64,000 nucleotides of DNA from Actinomycetes bacterium (GCA_024638645.1 JAHEJX010000002.1:1-64000), one strand, 5' to 3'; shown: positions 1-7,397, counted from the first letter of the stretch. Notes: generated by a model not told the origin, from the sequence alone. Made by a program: numbers and translations.

Positions 1-425
1 TGATGACGAAGCTCGATTTCGCAGCGCTGGCCACGCGGCTCAAGGAAGATCATGAGGTGCGGCCCGCATGTGACGTCATTGTGGACCAATCCGCTGTTGC
101 CGGCCTCGGCAATGTCTACAAGTCCGAGCTGTTGTTCGAGTTCGGAATCCACCCGGACACTGCGATGGCGCGAATAGACCCGAAGCTCCTCACCCACCTC
201 TTGGAACGGGGCCATGCCATGCTCAACGCCAATCGGGGGAAGTTACGCACTACGACAGGAAGCAGAGCACCGGGACAGGCGACGTGGGTCTACGGACGTT
301 CCCGGAAGCCGTGCCGCCGCTGCGGCACAACGATTCAATTTGGGACTCGGGGACCGTTGGCTCGTGACACGTATTGGTGTCCCGACTGCCAACCTATGAA
401 GCAAGTAGAAGGCCCCCCGCCGTAG
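1..425 (+). CDS. nei: Fpg/Nei family DNA glycosylase, C-terminal part (cut by window edge)
   Basis: Base-excision repair enzyme that removes oxidised bases and nicks the abasic site. Only the C-terminal ~140 residues are in the window. The helix-two-turn-helix region (DQSAVAGLGNVYKSELLF) is followed by the C-terminal zinc finger, with CRRC and CPDC cysteine pairs around TRGPLARDTYWCPDC. The YWCP ending resembles endonuclease VIII (Nei) more than Fpg. The listed Met at base 3 is internal, so the true start lies upstream of the window. The last codons and the TAG stop lie inside the terminator hairpin at 408-437. Family assignment is firm; Nei versus Fpg is inferred. Confidence 0.9.
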   Translation, partial: MTKLDFAALATRLKEDHEVRPACDVIVDQSAVAGLGNVYKSELLFEFGIHPDTAMARIDPKLLTHLLERGHAMLNANRGKLRTTTGSRAPGQATWVYGRSRKPCRRCGTTIQFGTRGPLARDTYWCPDCQPMKQVEGPPP

Positions 426-437
426 CGGGGGGCCTTC
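408..437. terminator. Bidirectional terminator hairpin containing the nei stop codon
   Basis: Perfect 13-bp stem GAAGGCCCCCCGC / GCGGGGGGCCTTC with a 4-nt loop CGTA. The TAG stop of the upstream gene spans the loop and the first base of the right arm. The next gene (479-1213) converges on it, so one hairpin can end both transcripts. There is no long T-tract. Confidence 0.75.
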
Positions 438-478
438 ATTGGGAGGATCTAACGTGAGGGGTCTTCAGATGAAGACGT

Positions 479-1213
479 CTAGATTCCTGCCGCTTCTTTG
501 CTTGATTCCGTGTTGAGCATGACGAGTTGTTCGTCACCCTTGCCTTGGGCAACCCACATCAGGCCGAGGCCGGAAATGAGGGCGAAGATGCCAACCCCGG
601 CGAATACGCCGGAGATTGCCAGGCCCATCTGCAGAGCGGAGTGAGTGACGGTGCCAACACCGAGCTCACCAATGATGCCCTGAGCCGTTCCGGACCATGC
701 CTGACTGCGGGCGGGACCCTCGAGCGGGTGCCTGCGGTCGAAGTCGGTCCAGTAGCCGCCGAGGCCTGCCGCAACCCTCTCCGGGCTGCCGATCTGGTTG
801 ACTTGAACTTCGTATTCGCCTGCCGCGAAGACTTCGTCGTTGTACTCGACGTCTTCAGGCAAGATCACGGTCTGAGTGCCATGGGTGACGTGGTAAGCCA
901 CGGTCGCCATCTGGAACATGTATTCAGTTGCCGTGTTGACCAACGGGTCGTTTGGATCAAGGTCCGAGTCAACAATGGCGAAACCCCAGTCGTCGGCGAG
1001 CATCGACCTGATGGCGTCTGCGCCCTCAGTCGTGCCCCGGTCTACGAGCTGGCCGTCTTCGTTGTAGCTGAGTGTGACGTTTTGAGCCTCGCTGAACTTC
1101 TGCAGCGAGTTGTAACCGTCCTGGACCCTGAAGAATGCAACGCCGCCGGCGATGACGAACACCAAACCGGTCAATGCCATGACCAATCCAAGTGTTCTGA
1201 GTCTGTTCTTCAA
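479..1213 (-). CDS. Unknown two-TM membrane protein with extracytoplasmic domain
   Basis: 244 residues that I do not recognise. One hydrophobic segment lies near the N-terminus (about 9-29, LGLVMALTGLVFVIAGGVAF) and a second near 195-220, leaving a ~165-residue acidic domain probably outside the membrane and a short cytoplasmic tail. The start is TTG, chosen because AAGGAGGA sits just upstream. It is the last gene of the minus-strand signalling island and ends into the shared terminator at 408-437. A perfect CRP/GlxR-type palindrome lies about 41 bp upstream of the start, so cAMP-receptor-type control is likely. No function is assigned. Confidence 0.7.
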   Translation of the reverse strand: MKNRLRTLGLVMALTGLVFVIAGGVAFFRVQDGYNSLQKFSEAQNVTLSYNEDGQLVDRGTTEGADAIRSMLADDWGFAIVDSDLDPNDPLVNTATEYMFQMATVAYHVTHGTQTVILPEDVEYNDEVFAAGEYEVQVNQIGSPERVAAGLGGYWTDFDRRHPLEGPARSQAWSGTAQGIIGELGVGTVTHSALQMGLAISGVFAGVGIFALISGLGLMWVAQGKGDEQLVMLNTESSKEAAGI

Positions 1214-1253
1214 GAGCTCCTCCTTTTGGTAGCGCCTGTGCCTTTTGTTTGGC

Positions 1254-1271
1254 TTGTGAATTATTTCACAA
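1254..1271. promoter_or_regulatory. CRP/GlxR-type operator
   Basis: TTGTGAATTATTTCACAA is an 18-bp inverted repeat with 7-bp arms. It fits the actinobacterial CRP/GlxR consensus TGTGA-N2-TA-N2-TCACA exactly. It lies 41 bp upstream of the TTG start of the 244-residue membrane protein and downstream of the stop of the Thr/Pro-rich surface protein. Confidence 0.65.
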
Positions 1272-1317
1272 TCTCAATATGCAAGAGTAGTCAAGAGGTG
1301 CGTAGATACAAAAGACC

Positions 1318-2475
1318 CTATTGGGAGGGACGTTTGACGACGGGCCTGCGGTACAAAGCGGCGACAGCCAATGCGCCGACAATGACTAGTCCTGGCCAGA
1401 CATATGAAAAACCACCGGCTGTGTGACCCGGTTGGGCAGCCCGCACTCTGAGGTCGCTCACGCTGATCGGATCCCCCAAGGCCACAACCAACAGGGAGGA
1501 GACATCCCTATCAGCCACCGCCAAGTTGTCGACCTGCGTGATGGCGACGGTCGTTGCGCCTGCTAGGGATTCTGTGCCGGCGGACAGATCCACTGGGAAC
1601 GGCGATCTCACCGATATCGGATTGGTTGGCGGCAGTGCGACCGGACCCAGAGTCGTTGTGGGCGCCGCCTCTGTAGTCGTCGGAGGCGCAGCCACCGAAG
1701 TCGGCGGTGCAGCTGGATCAGGTGGCCCAAGGGTCGGGGTCGGCGGTGGGGCCGTCGTCGTCGTTGACGGCGGAGGCTGAGTGGAAGTGGTAGTCGAGCC
1801 GGGGGGCTGGGTGGTCGACGTCGTAGTCGTCGTCGTGGCCGGAGGTTGGGATGTGGTCGTTGTCGTCGGAGGATCCGCCAGTTCGGCCGTGATCTGCACA
1901 TTGTCGAAGTAGAAGCGGCCGCCTTGGCCCGGCGTGGACTCGGCTCTGAAACGAATCACCGTCTCGGGCGAAATCCATGATGAGATGCCGAGAGACTCCA
2001 GGAGCTGCGCGTCGTCGGATGCGTCGAGAGCCAACACCGCGACCGTGCTCCACGAGCCACCACCGTCTCCAGAAACCGAAACTCGCACGAGCGCCGGATC
2101 GTTGCCAACCTTGGTGCGGCGATGGCTGAACGTCAGCGTGGCCGACGTCGCGGCAGACAGGTCTGCGGCCCGCAACATCCCAACCGTGGCGTTTCCGGAT
2201 GCGCTGAGGTAGCCACAGCTTCCAGACGCACACCGCGAGTCGCTGCGCACGCTCACCTTGCCTGCTGCCGGACCGTCACTCTCGCCGAGCTCCACCCAGT
2301 TTCCGTCCCATTCGGCCGATCCGTCGTTTCCGCCGTAAGACACAGACGCAAAACTGTCCCGAAACGTGGTGGACGCCGCTGCCGCTGCCGAGCCGGCGAG
2401 TATCCCGATCGATCCAAGCCATAGCGCGAGACCCGCAACCAGGGCCGGGGCACGACGTTGACCGACGCGGCTCAT
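1318..2475 (-). CDS. Secreted, membrane-anchored surface protein with Thr/Pro linker
   Basis: 385 residues. A signal peptide (about 10-34, ending in Ala-rich SAAAAAS) is followed by a ~165-residue beta-rich domain resembling MAM/LamG-like jelly rolls (FYFDNVQI near its end). Then comes a ~100-residue linker of Thr, Pro and Ser, a short globular stretch, a C-terminal TM helix (about 353-371) and a basic tail. It starts with ATG overlapping the stop of the upstream histidine kinase (ATGA), so the two are probably translationally coupled. I infer an extracellular sensor or adhesive partner of the kinase. The domain family is a guess from general sequence character. Confidence 0.7.
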   Translation of the reverse strand: MSRVGQRRAPALVAGLALWLGSIGILAGSAAAAASTTFRDSFASVSYGGNDGSAEWDGNWVELGESDGPAAGKVSVRSDSRCASGSCGYLSASGNATVGMLRAADLSAATSATLTFSHRRTKVGNDPALVRVSVSGDGGGSWSTVAVLALDASDDAQLLESLGISSWISPETVIRFRAESTPGQGGRFYFDNVQITAELADPPTTTTTSQPPATTTTTTSTTQPPGSTTTSTQPPPSTTTTAPPPTPTLGPPDPAAPPTSVAAPPTTTEAAPTTTLGPVALPPTNPISVRSPFPVDLSAGTESLAGATTVAITQVDNLAVADRDVSSLLVVALGDPISVSDLRVRAAQPGHTAGGFSYVWPGLVIVGALAVAALYRRPVVKRPSQ

Positions 2476-3761
2476 GCAGCGCCCTGGGCGGAGGAGGCGA
2501 CGTCCGCCGGGCCTTCATCTGTGAAAGCAAGGCAGAATCGAGTCTGCTCTGCCTCACGGCGATGGGTCAGTTTGGCTCCGATGCTGTCGGTGAGGCGGTA
2601 GGCAATCTCGAGCCCATTCCCAGATATTCCGAACCGGCCTGAGCCCGGCTCGACACCAGTTGGCAATCCGGGACCGTGATCGATGATCACGCACTCGACC
2701 CGACCATCTACCTCGCTCACCTCGACGAAAATCGGCTCGGCACCGTGGGACACCGCGTTAGAGATGAGGTTGCGGACTATCTGCTTCACCTTGGCGGGAT
2801 CGCTGAGAACCCAAACTTCGGGGCATTCGACCTTGATCTCGACTCCGGCGGCTTTCGCCGGCTTGGCGGCGGCGTCGACAATCTCCGGCAATGCAACGAT
2901 CTCAGCCGACGCATGCAACGTATCGGCGCGCAACTGGGCGAGAGCCAGGTAGTCGTCGGCGACCCGATGCATCTCGCTCGCCTCGGCGTGCACGAGCGTT
3001 GCGAGCTCGCGCTCGAGCCCAGTGACGCGCTTGGACTGGGAGAGCACCTCGGAGAGCCCATAGAGGCTCGTGAGCGGGGTGCGCATCCGATGCGAGGCAT
3101 CTGTCAGCAACTCGCCCGCCTTCGCAGCCTCACCATCCAAGTCATGCATCATCTCGAGAAGCTGGCTGCGCTCCGCGCGGAGCCGGCGCCTGCCCATCAG
3201 ATGGACGAGCAGGGCTGCTGCCACCGGAACAGCGATCACAGCTGCGATTCTGAGCCAGCCCGCCATGGCGGCACCCAGCGTGGCGGCTTCATCGATTGCA
3301 GAGACAGCTGCGCTCCTCTCCGATGACAGCACCTCGACAGCCACCCCATATGCCAACTGCAGTTCGCCGTCGAGAAAAGCACGGGCCTCGGCTACCGCAC
3401 CTTGCTGCAGCATCAATAGGAGTTCACCCGTCGCGTCGCCGAATGTGATGCCTGGAACGCCAGTCCGTTCCACCAGCTCTCGAAACGCAGCTTGGTTGGC
3501 GGATAGTTCGGCTAGAGCGCCGACCATCGCTTCGGCCGACGCAGTGCCTGAGGAGTGATTTGTCGCCATGATCACCGCTTGGCTGGCACCGGCTCGCGTC
3601 ACGGCCGCAGATCCCAGGGTCAAGTCAACCGTGTCCAACCGGCCGGCTTGCCAGCTGAGAGAATTGGTCGCCGTCGTCCATGCGAGTGCTGTGGAAAACG
3701 CGACGGCAAAGACGACCACAAGCCATGGCCAAACCCCCTTGCGCTCGACCCAAAGGGCCAT
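2472..3761 (-). CDS. Membrane sensor histidine kinase
   Basis: 429 residues. TM1 is at about 11-30 and TM2 at about 168-189, flanking a mostly helical extracytoplasmic sensor of ~135 residues. The HisKA domain carries the phospho-acceptor His224 in SHRMRTPLTSLYG. The HATPase domain has the N-box (QIVRNLISNAVSHG, ~327-340) and a G1 box DHGPG (~361-365). It is paralogous to the kinase at 4229-5647. No response regulator is encoded in this window. The ATG is preceded by AGGAGATAG, and a sigma-28-type promoter lies 39-66 bp upstream. It is coupled to the surface protein downstream. Confidence 0.9.
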   Translation of the reverse strand: MALWVERKGVWPWLVVVFAVAFSTALAWTTATNSLSWQAGRLDTVDLTLGSAAVTRAGASQAVIMATNHSSGTASAEAMVGALAELSANQAAFRELVERTGVPGITFGDATGELLLMLQQGAVAEARAFLDGELQLAYGVAVEVLSSERSAAVSAIDEAATLGAAMAGWLRIAAVIAVPVAAALLVHLMGRRRLRAERSQLLEMMHDLDGEAAKAGELLTDASHRMRTPLTSLYGLSEVLSQSKRVTGLERELATLVHAEASEMHRVADDYLALAQLRADTLHASAEIVALPEIVDAAAKPAKAAGVEIKVECPEVWVLSDPAKVKQIVRNLISNAVSHGAEPIFVEVSEVDGRVECVIIDHGPGLPTGVEPGSGRFGISGNGLEIAYRLTDSIGAKLTHRREAEQTRFCLAFTDEGPADVASSAQGAA

Positions 3762-3799
3762 ACAAAACGCCTATCTCCTGCGCAGCATCTCCACCCCGG

Positions 3800-3827
3800 C
3801 TATCGGCAGGACCCGGTCGGTTGTTTA
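3800..3827 (-). promoter_or_regulatory. Sigma-28 (FliA/WhiG)-type promoter for the active histidine kinase
   Basis: Read on the minus strand, CCTAAA is followed 16 nt later by GCCGATAG. Known FliA/WhiG promoters have TAAA, a spacer of about 15-16 nt, then GCCGATAA. The predicted transcript starts about 30 nt before the kinase ATG. The same arrangement recurs before the paralogous kinase and before the gene at 53215. Confidence 0.7.
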
Positions 3828-3839
3828 GGACGGACAGTG

Positions 3840-4232
3840 CTACCCGGCCACATCTGAACGAGCGGAATCCGACGGTCGGCGCGGGATGCGGGTGAGTGCG
3901 AGTAGCAGCAGCGCCAGAACAAGGGGAATCAGCGCCGGCACCGCAAATTCAGCCCATGCGAGCCAGTCGATGGCAAGCCCGGAGCCCGGAGCGGGGGCCG
4001 GCGGGTTGGCGGTGAGCGGGCTCACTTCTAGTCCGACGCCGACTTCCGTCACAACCAGGTCGGAAACGAGATCCGGAATGAGGAGCGGTTCGGGCAGAGG
4101 CGGGTCGAATGGGCGGATGGGAGCGCGGGTTGTTGTCGGTGGGCCTTCGCGGCTCTCCTGAGCCATTACCGCCAGAGGAGTCAATGCCATCAGCAAGACC
4201 GCAATGAGCCCGACTGCGGCGCTACGCCTCAT
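3840..4232 (-). CDS. Small secreted/membrane-anchored Pro-rich protein
   Basis: 130 residues, not recognised. An N-terminal signal peptide (LIAVLLMALTPLAVMAQ) leads into a Pro-rich extracytoplasmic region, then a strong C-terminal TM segment (~96-113, VPALIPLVLALLLLALT) and a basic tail. The ATG overlaps the stop of the pseudokinase gene by four bases (ATGA), so it is probably coupled to it. This mirrors the other unit, where the active kinase is coupled to a C-terminally anchored surface protein. It may be a partner of the kinases. Confidence 0.65.
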   Translation of the reverse strand: MRRSAAVGLIAVLLMALTPLAVMAQESREGPPTTTRAPIRPFDPPLPEPLLIPDLVSDLVVTEVGVGLEVSPLTANPPAPAPGSGLAIDWLAWAEFAVPALIPLVLALLLLALTRIPRRPSDSARSDVAG

Positions 4233-5647
4233 TCGTGACCCTCTGCGGCGTGCAAAGCGGTAGCCGGCTCGCCGTTCTCGACCCCATGCGGTTCCGCAAG
4301 CGGCCGGGGCAGCCGGCGCAGAACGCGGCGCTCGTCCCCGGTCAGGGCTGCCGCGGACTCATCCTCTCCGATGAGCCGAAGCGTGAAGCACGTGCGATCT
4401 CCGTCGCGGTAGTGATCGAGCTTCGCCTCGATCAGGTCTGCAAGCTCGTAAGCGACTTTGAGGCCGAGGCCGGTGGCGGGGTCGTAATCGACCTGATCGC
4501 GCCGCACGCCGGTGGCCACCTCCGTGCCGTGGTCGATCACGTCGCACTCAACGGCTCCTGCAGACTCGGCAACCTCTACGAAGATGGGCTCTGCGCCATG
4601 GGTGGCCGCGTTGTTGACGAGGTTGCGGAGAATGTGCCGGACTTTGGTGGCGTCGGTTAGGACCCACGTCTCGGGACAATTCACTTTGACCTCGACGCCG
4701 GTCGAGCGAATCGGTTTTACCGCTTCCTCCACGACTTCGGAAAATGCAACGATGGTGGCGCTCGCCGTCATCTTCCCCGACGCCAACTGCGTTGCCGCCA
4801 GAGCATCGTCGGCAATTCGCGTCAACTCAGATGACTCGCTGTGAACCAGAGTGATCAGCTCGCGCTCGAGGTCCTGACGCTGGTGCTTCTGTACCAGGAG
4901 ATCTGACAGTCCGTAGATGCTCGTCAACGGCGTGCGGAAACGGACTGCCAGTGACTCGAGGGCGTTCTCGGACCGTCGCAGATCCGTTTCGAGCTGATCG
5001 ATCTCAACGGCCGCCTTCGCCCAGGAGCGCCTCACCCTGCGCCTGCCCGCGGCCCAGAAGACGATCGCTAGAATCCCAGGGATTACCAGAGTCGCAACGA
5101 TCCTGGCTGCGCCCTCCAACCAGGCCGGCACGCTGCTGGCCCCGTCGATTGTGGCGACGAGATCAGCCCTGGCTGCAGCCAGGGCTGCGCCGGCCGCATC
5201 GGCAGCCGGATGCAGGTCGGTGTCGAGAAGCGTTCGCGCCGCGTCGACGTCATTTGCCGCGATCGCATCGAGAACGGCTGCGGCGCTCACAGCCAGGGCA
5301 AACACCGCTGCGGTGTCGGGGGGATTTGCCTGGTCGGCAAGCAGAGAGTTGAGACGTTGCAGCGCTTCGATCTCTTTGGACGCACTTGCGACGGCCGAAT
5401 CGAGCGCTGCGCCGCTCGAGGTCATATTGGCTGCGTCAACAGCGAACACCACGGCCTGGCCGGTTGAGCTCCGCACCAGCGCGGCCGACCCGAGAGCCAA
5501 ATCGACCTCGTCGAGATCGGCTGCCGCGGAAGCGACACCTGGCACCGCGTAGCTCCACGTGACGGCAACGCCCACTGCAACGGCGCACGCGAAAAGCAGG
5601 ATTCCTCCGATTGATTTACGCGCTCGGCGCACCATCGTTGTAGACAA
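4229..5647 (-). CDS. Histidine kinase paralogue lacking the catalytic His (pseudokinase)
   Basis: 472 residues, same architecture as the kinase at 2472-3761: TM1 ~14-30, helical sensor, TM2 ~183-200, HisKA-like helices and an HATPase fold (N-box HILRNLVNNAATHG). Aligned through the shared RTPLTS motif, the phospho-acceptor His224 of the paralogue is Val235 here (LAVRFRTPLTS). The G1 box DHGPG is DHGTE. Both changes argue against autophosphorylation. The gene is intact, with no stops or frameshifts, so it is probably retained for a non-enzymatic role such as heterodimerisation or sensing. A sigma-28-type promoter lies upstream. Loss of activity is inferred from residues only. Confidence 0.85.
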   Translation of the reverse strand: MSTTMVRRARKSIGGILLFACAVAVGVAVTWSYAVPGVASAAADLDEVDLALGSAALVRSSTGQAVVFAVDAANMTSSGAALDSAVASASKEIEALQRLNSLLADQANPPDTAAVFALAVSAAAVLDAIAANDVDAARTLLDTDLHPAADAAGAALAAARADLVATIDGASSVPAWLEGAARIVATLVIPGILAIVFWAAGRRRVRRSWAKAAVEIDQLETDLRRSENALESLAVRFRTPLTSIYGLSDLLVQKHQRQDLERELITLVHSESSELTRIADDALAATQLASGKMTASATIVAFSEVVEEAVKPIRSTGVEVKVNCPETWVLTDATKVRHILRNLVNNAATHGAEPIFVEVAESAGAVECDVIDHGTEVATGVRRDQVDYDPATGLGLKVAYELADLIEAKLDHYRDGDRTCFTLRLIGEDESAAALTGDERRVLRRLPRPLAEPHGVENGEPATALHAAEGHE

Positions 5648-5684
5648 ATTCGACCCTGACTATGCAAACGCAGCTGCTCAAGGG

Positions 5685-5712
5685 TTTTCGGCAGAGCACG
5701 GCCGCTTGTTTA
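5685..5712 (-). promoter_or_regulatory. Sigma-28 (FliA/WhiG)-type promoter for the pseudokinase
   Basis: Minus strand: CCTAAA, 16-nt spacer, GCCGAAAA, 38 bp upstream of the ATG. It matches TAAA-N16-GCCGATAA except for one base of the -10 box. The spacing and part of the spacer match the element before the active kinase. Confidence 0.6.
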
Positions 5713-5803
5713 GGGCTGGCGCAACACGAGTTTGCGGGCCATGTCACCGGCAATGTCACCTGGCCGGGGCGGCACGCCCGCGAAACTTAGACACACGCAG
5801 TCG

Positions 5804-5832
5804 TTGACCACGCGTTGTGGTGGTGCGAGACT
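5804..5832 (+). promoter_or_regulatory. Possible sigma-70-type promoter
   Basis: TTGACC, 17-nt spacer, GAGACT, about 28 bp before the resolvase-like gene. The -35 box is good and the -10 box weak. Confidence 0.3.
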
Positions 5833-5859
5833 CCTGAGTAGTCGAATTGGAGGAGATGC

Positions 5860-6435
5860 GTGCGCGTCGTCGGGTACGTGCGCGACTCGCCCGATCCGTC
5901 GGAGGCCGAACCGGCCTTTGCGCAAGCGGAAAGGGTGAGGCGTTGGATCAATGACAGTGGCCACCAACTGGTTGCCATCTGTCAGGACGTGCGCACTCCG
6001 GGCCGGCCTCTCGGCCGTGACGGCTACCGAGCAATGATCGGAATCATCGGGACGGGTGAGGCCCAAGCCGTGCTTTTGCCGTTTCTCGAAGCGCTCTCCC
6101 CGGACAAGGTGAGCCAGGAGATCATGTTGTGGGATCTGCGCTCTCGCGGCGTCGCCGTGCTATCGGCTGCCGAGCAAGATCTTCAGCTTCTCGCCGATCC
6201 GCCGGCCGATTCGCTGCGGATCCTGGTTCGCGACGTCCTGGCGAAGGTGGGCACCCATGTTGAGATGGTGGGAGCTACGGCGCTTCCGATCACGGCACCT
6301 GCCGCCCAGCGCGAGCTCCCTGCCATCGAACGAATTCAGCCAGATTCTGAAGAAGACGGTGACGTAGTTGTGGAACTGATCCCTCCAGTTGCCTCCGAGT
6401 CTTTCGAGGCAGGGCGAATCACCCCGGCGCTGTGA
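5860..6435 (+). CDS. Resolvase-like domain protein without DNA-binding domain
   Basis: 191 residues. The first ~115 resemble the serine recombinase catalytic fold: GYVRDS in place of the usual GYxRVS, then a conserved-looking core ending in LRSRGVAVLSA. The Ser of RDS aligns with the nucleophile, but the usual DRLxR arginine motif is replaced (LEALSPD), and no helix-turn-helix or zinc-ribbon tail follows. The C-terminus is acidic and low-complexity. The GTG start is chosen because GGAGGA lies 5-6 nt upstream. It converges on and overlaps the next minus-strand gene by 17 bp. Recombinase activity seems unlikely; the role is unknown. Confidence 0.6.
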   Translation: MRVVGYVRDSPDPSEAEPAFAQAERVRRWINDSGHQLVAICQDVRTPGRPLGRDGYRAMIGIIGTGEAQAVLLPFLEALSPDKVSQEIMLWDLRSRGVAVLSAAEQDLQLLADPPADSLRILVRDVLAKVGTHVEMVGATALPITAPAAQRELPAIERIQPDSEEDGDVVVELIPPVASESFEAGRITPAL

Positions 6436-7096
6436 GCGCCCGCCAGGCTGCCTGCGCTGTGGCATACGCATCGCCGGCCACAACAACGGCTGAGCCCACC
6501 TGCTGGCCGTGACCAGCGACTTCCAGGAGCACAGTCACGATCTTGGCCTTGCCCGCATCGGTTCGCTCCGTCGCCAGGTGGTCGGCTTCCAAGTCGAGAA
6601 TCTGACAAAGCGCAGCGACAATCGCGCCATCCATGCCGTCTGGGCCGGATCCGACCTGGCGAGTCACTGCCTCGCCGCCCACGGTGATGCGGATTGCTAT
6701 GCCTTCGCGGCTTTCCTCGACGGCGATGCTTTCGAGCGACCGGCTCTGCGCCACCGGGGTTTCGCGCTCGGCTGAGATCATGGTGCTGGTACTAGTTTCG
6801 TTTACGGCGCGCATCGGGAGGATCGCCGCGTCGCCTCCTGCCCCGGGTGGCGGCGGCGGACCTGGAGCGCTGGTTGCGGCCCCGGCATCGGTTGCGGCTT
6901 CCTCATCGTCTCCGGCCCGATGCGACTTCATGCCGTGACTCGCCAGAACGCGCTCGACTGCGATGCCCACCGACTCGGCGTTGGCACCGGCCGCCAGTTG
7001 TACGCGAACACCGAGCGGGGCGTCTTCGGTCCCCTCCAGTTCGGCGGCGGCAATGCCTTCGATGGCGAGCAGCTCAGCCCGCAGCGAGCTAGCCAA
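6419..7096 (-). CDS. Unknown protein with a LeuA-regulatory-domain-like C-terminus
   Basis: 225 residues from the TTG at 7096, chosen because AAGGGGG precedes it and because it overlaps the upstream gene's stop by only 8 nt (TTGGCTAG). The longer track ORF to 7420 runs through that upstream gene. An N-terminal ~60-residue alpha/beta segment and a low-complexity Ala/Pro/Gly linker lead to a C-terminal ~90-residue segment. That segment (VGSGPDGMDGAIVAAL, then VTVLLEVAGHGQQVGSAVVV and an AWRAL helix) resembles the allosteric dimerisation domain of 2-isopropylmalate synthase. That similarity is by eye only. Confidence 0.5.
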   Translation of the reverse strand: MASSLRAELLAIEGIAAAELEGTEDAPLGVRVQLAAGANAESVGIAVERVLASHGMKSHRAGDDEEAATDAGAATSAPGPPPPPGAGGDAAILPMRAVNETSTSTMISAERETPVAQSRSLESIAVEESREGIAIRITVGGEAVTRQVGSGPDGMDGAIVAALCQILDLEADHLATERTDAGKAKIVTVLLEVAGHGQQVGSAVVVAGDAYATAQAAWRALTAPG

Positions 7097-7355
7097 GAGC
7101 AGCCCCCTTGCCGGTCGCCGCCCTGTAGCGCTGCCGCCATTCGAGGTATTCGACAATGTCTTTGGCGGTTGGTTCGGCCGAGTCTGAACCGTATGCCGTT
7201 GCCACCCGCCAGGCCAGATAGGTCGGATCAGGACGAGGAATGAAAGGTCTGGTCTTCCACCAGCCGCGCGGAGACAACGCCCCCACCGTCCTGACAGCTT
7301 CGCCCCAGAGCCGCGGGCGGCGCAATATCGCCCAGATCGCGCCCGATCCCCACAT
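7089..7355 (-). CDS. Small unknown protein (88 aa)
   Basis: 88 residues from the ATG at 7355; the track ORF to 7934 only extends antisense to the MoxR gene. It is rich in Trp, Arg and Tyr (WAILRRPRLWGEAVRTVG; PTYLAWRVATAYG; VEYLEWRQRYR) and soluble-looking. It resembles short conserved actinobacterial proteins of unknown role, and I cannot name the family. Its stop overlaps the start of the 225-residue gene downstream, suggesting a two-gene operon divergent from MoxR. Confidence 0.55.
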   Translation of the reverse strand: MWGSGAIWAILRRPRLWGEAVRTVGALSPRGWWKTRPFIPRPDPTYLAWRVATAYGSDSAEPTAKDIVEYLEWRQRYRAATGKGAALG

Positions 7356-7373
7356 GGGTCCATCGTAACCAGA

Positions 7374-7397
7374 TCGCGACGACTCCACTGGTCGCGA
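7374..7397. promoter_or_regulatory. Inverted repeat in a divergent promoter region
   Basis: TCGCGAC and GTCGCGA arms (7 bp, perfect) are separated by 10 bp, between the divergent 88-aa gene and the MoxR operon. It is a candidate operator, though GC-rich repeats of this length arise by chance. Confidence 0.35.

Noticed and set aside
527-1426. 299-aa plus-strand ORF
   Set aside because: Antisense shadow of the membrane protein gene and surface protein end; no start signal and no protein-like features.
3759-3850. Possible c-di-GMP (GEMM-type) riboswitch before the active kinase, from CCTAAAC and GATAGCCGGGG strings
   Set aside because: The long GNRA-containing stems of the aptamer are absent, and the same strings fit a sigma-28 promoter better, with matching spacing at the paralogue.
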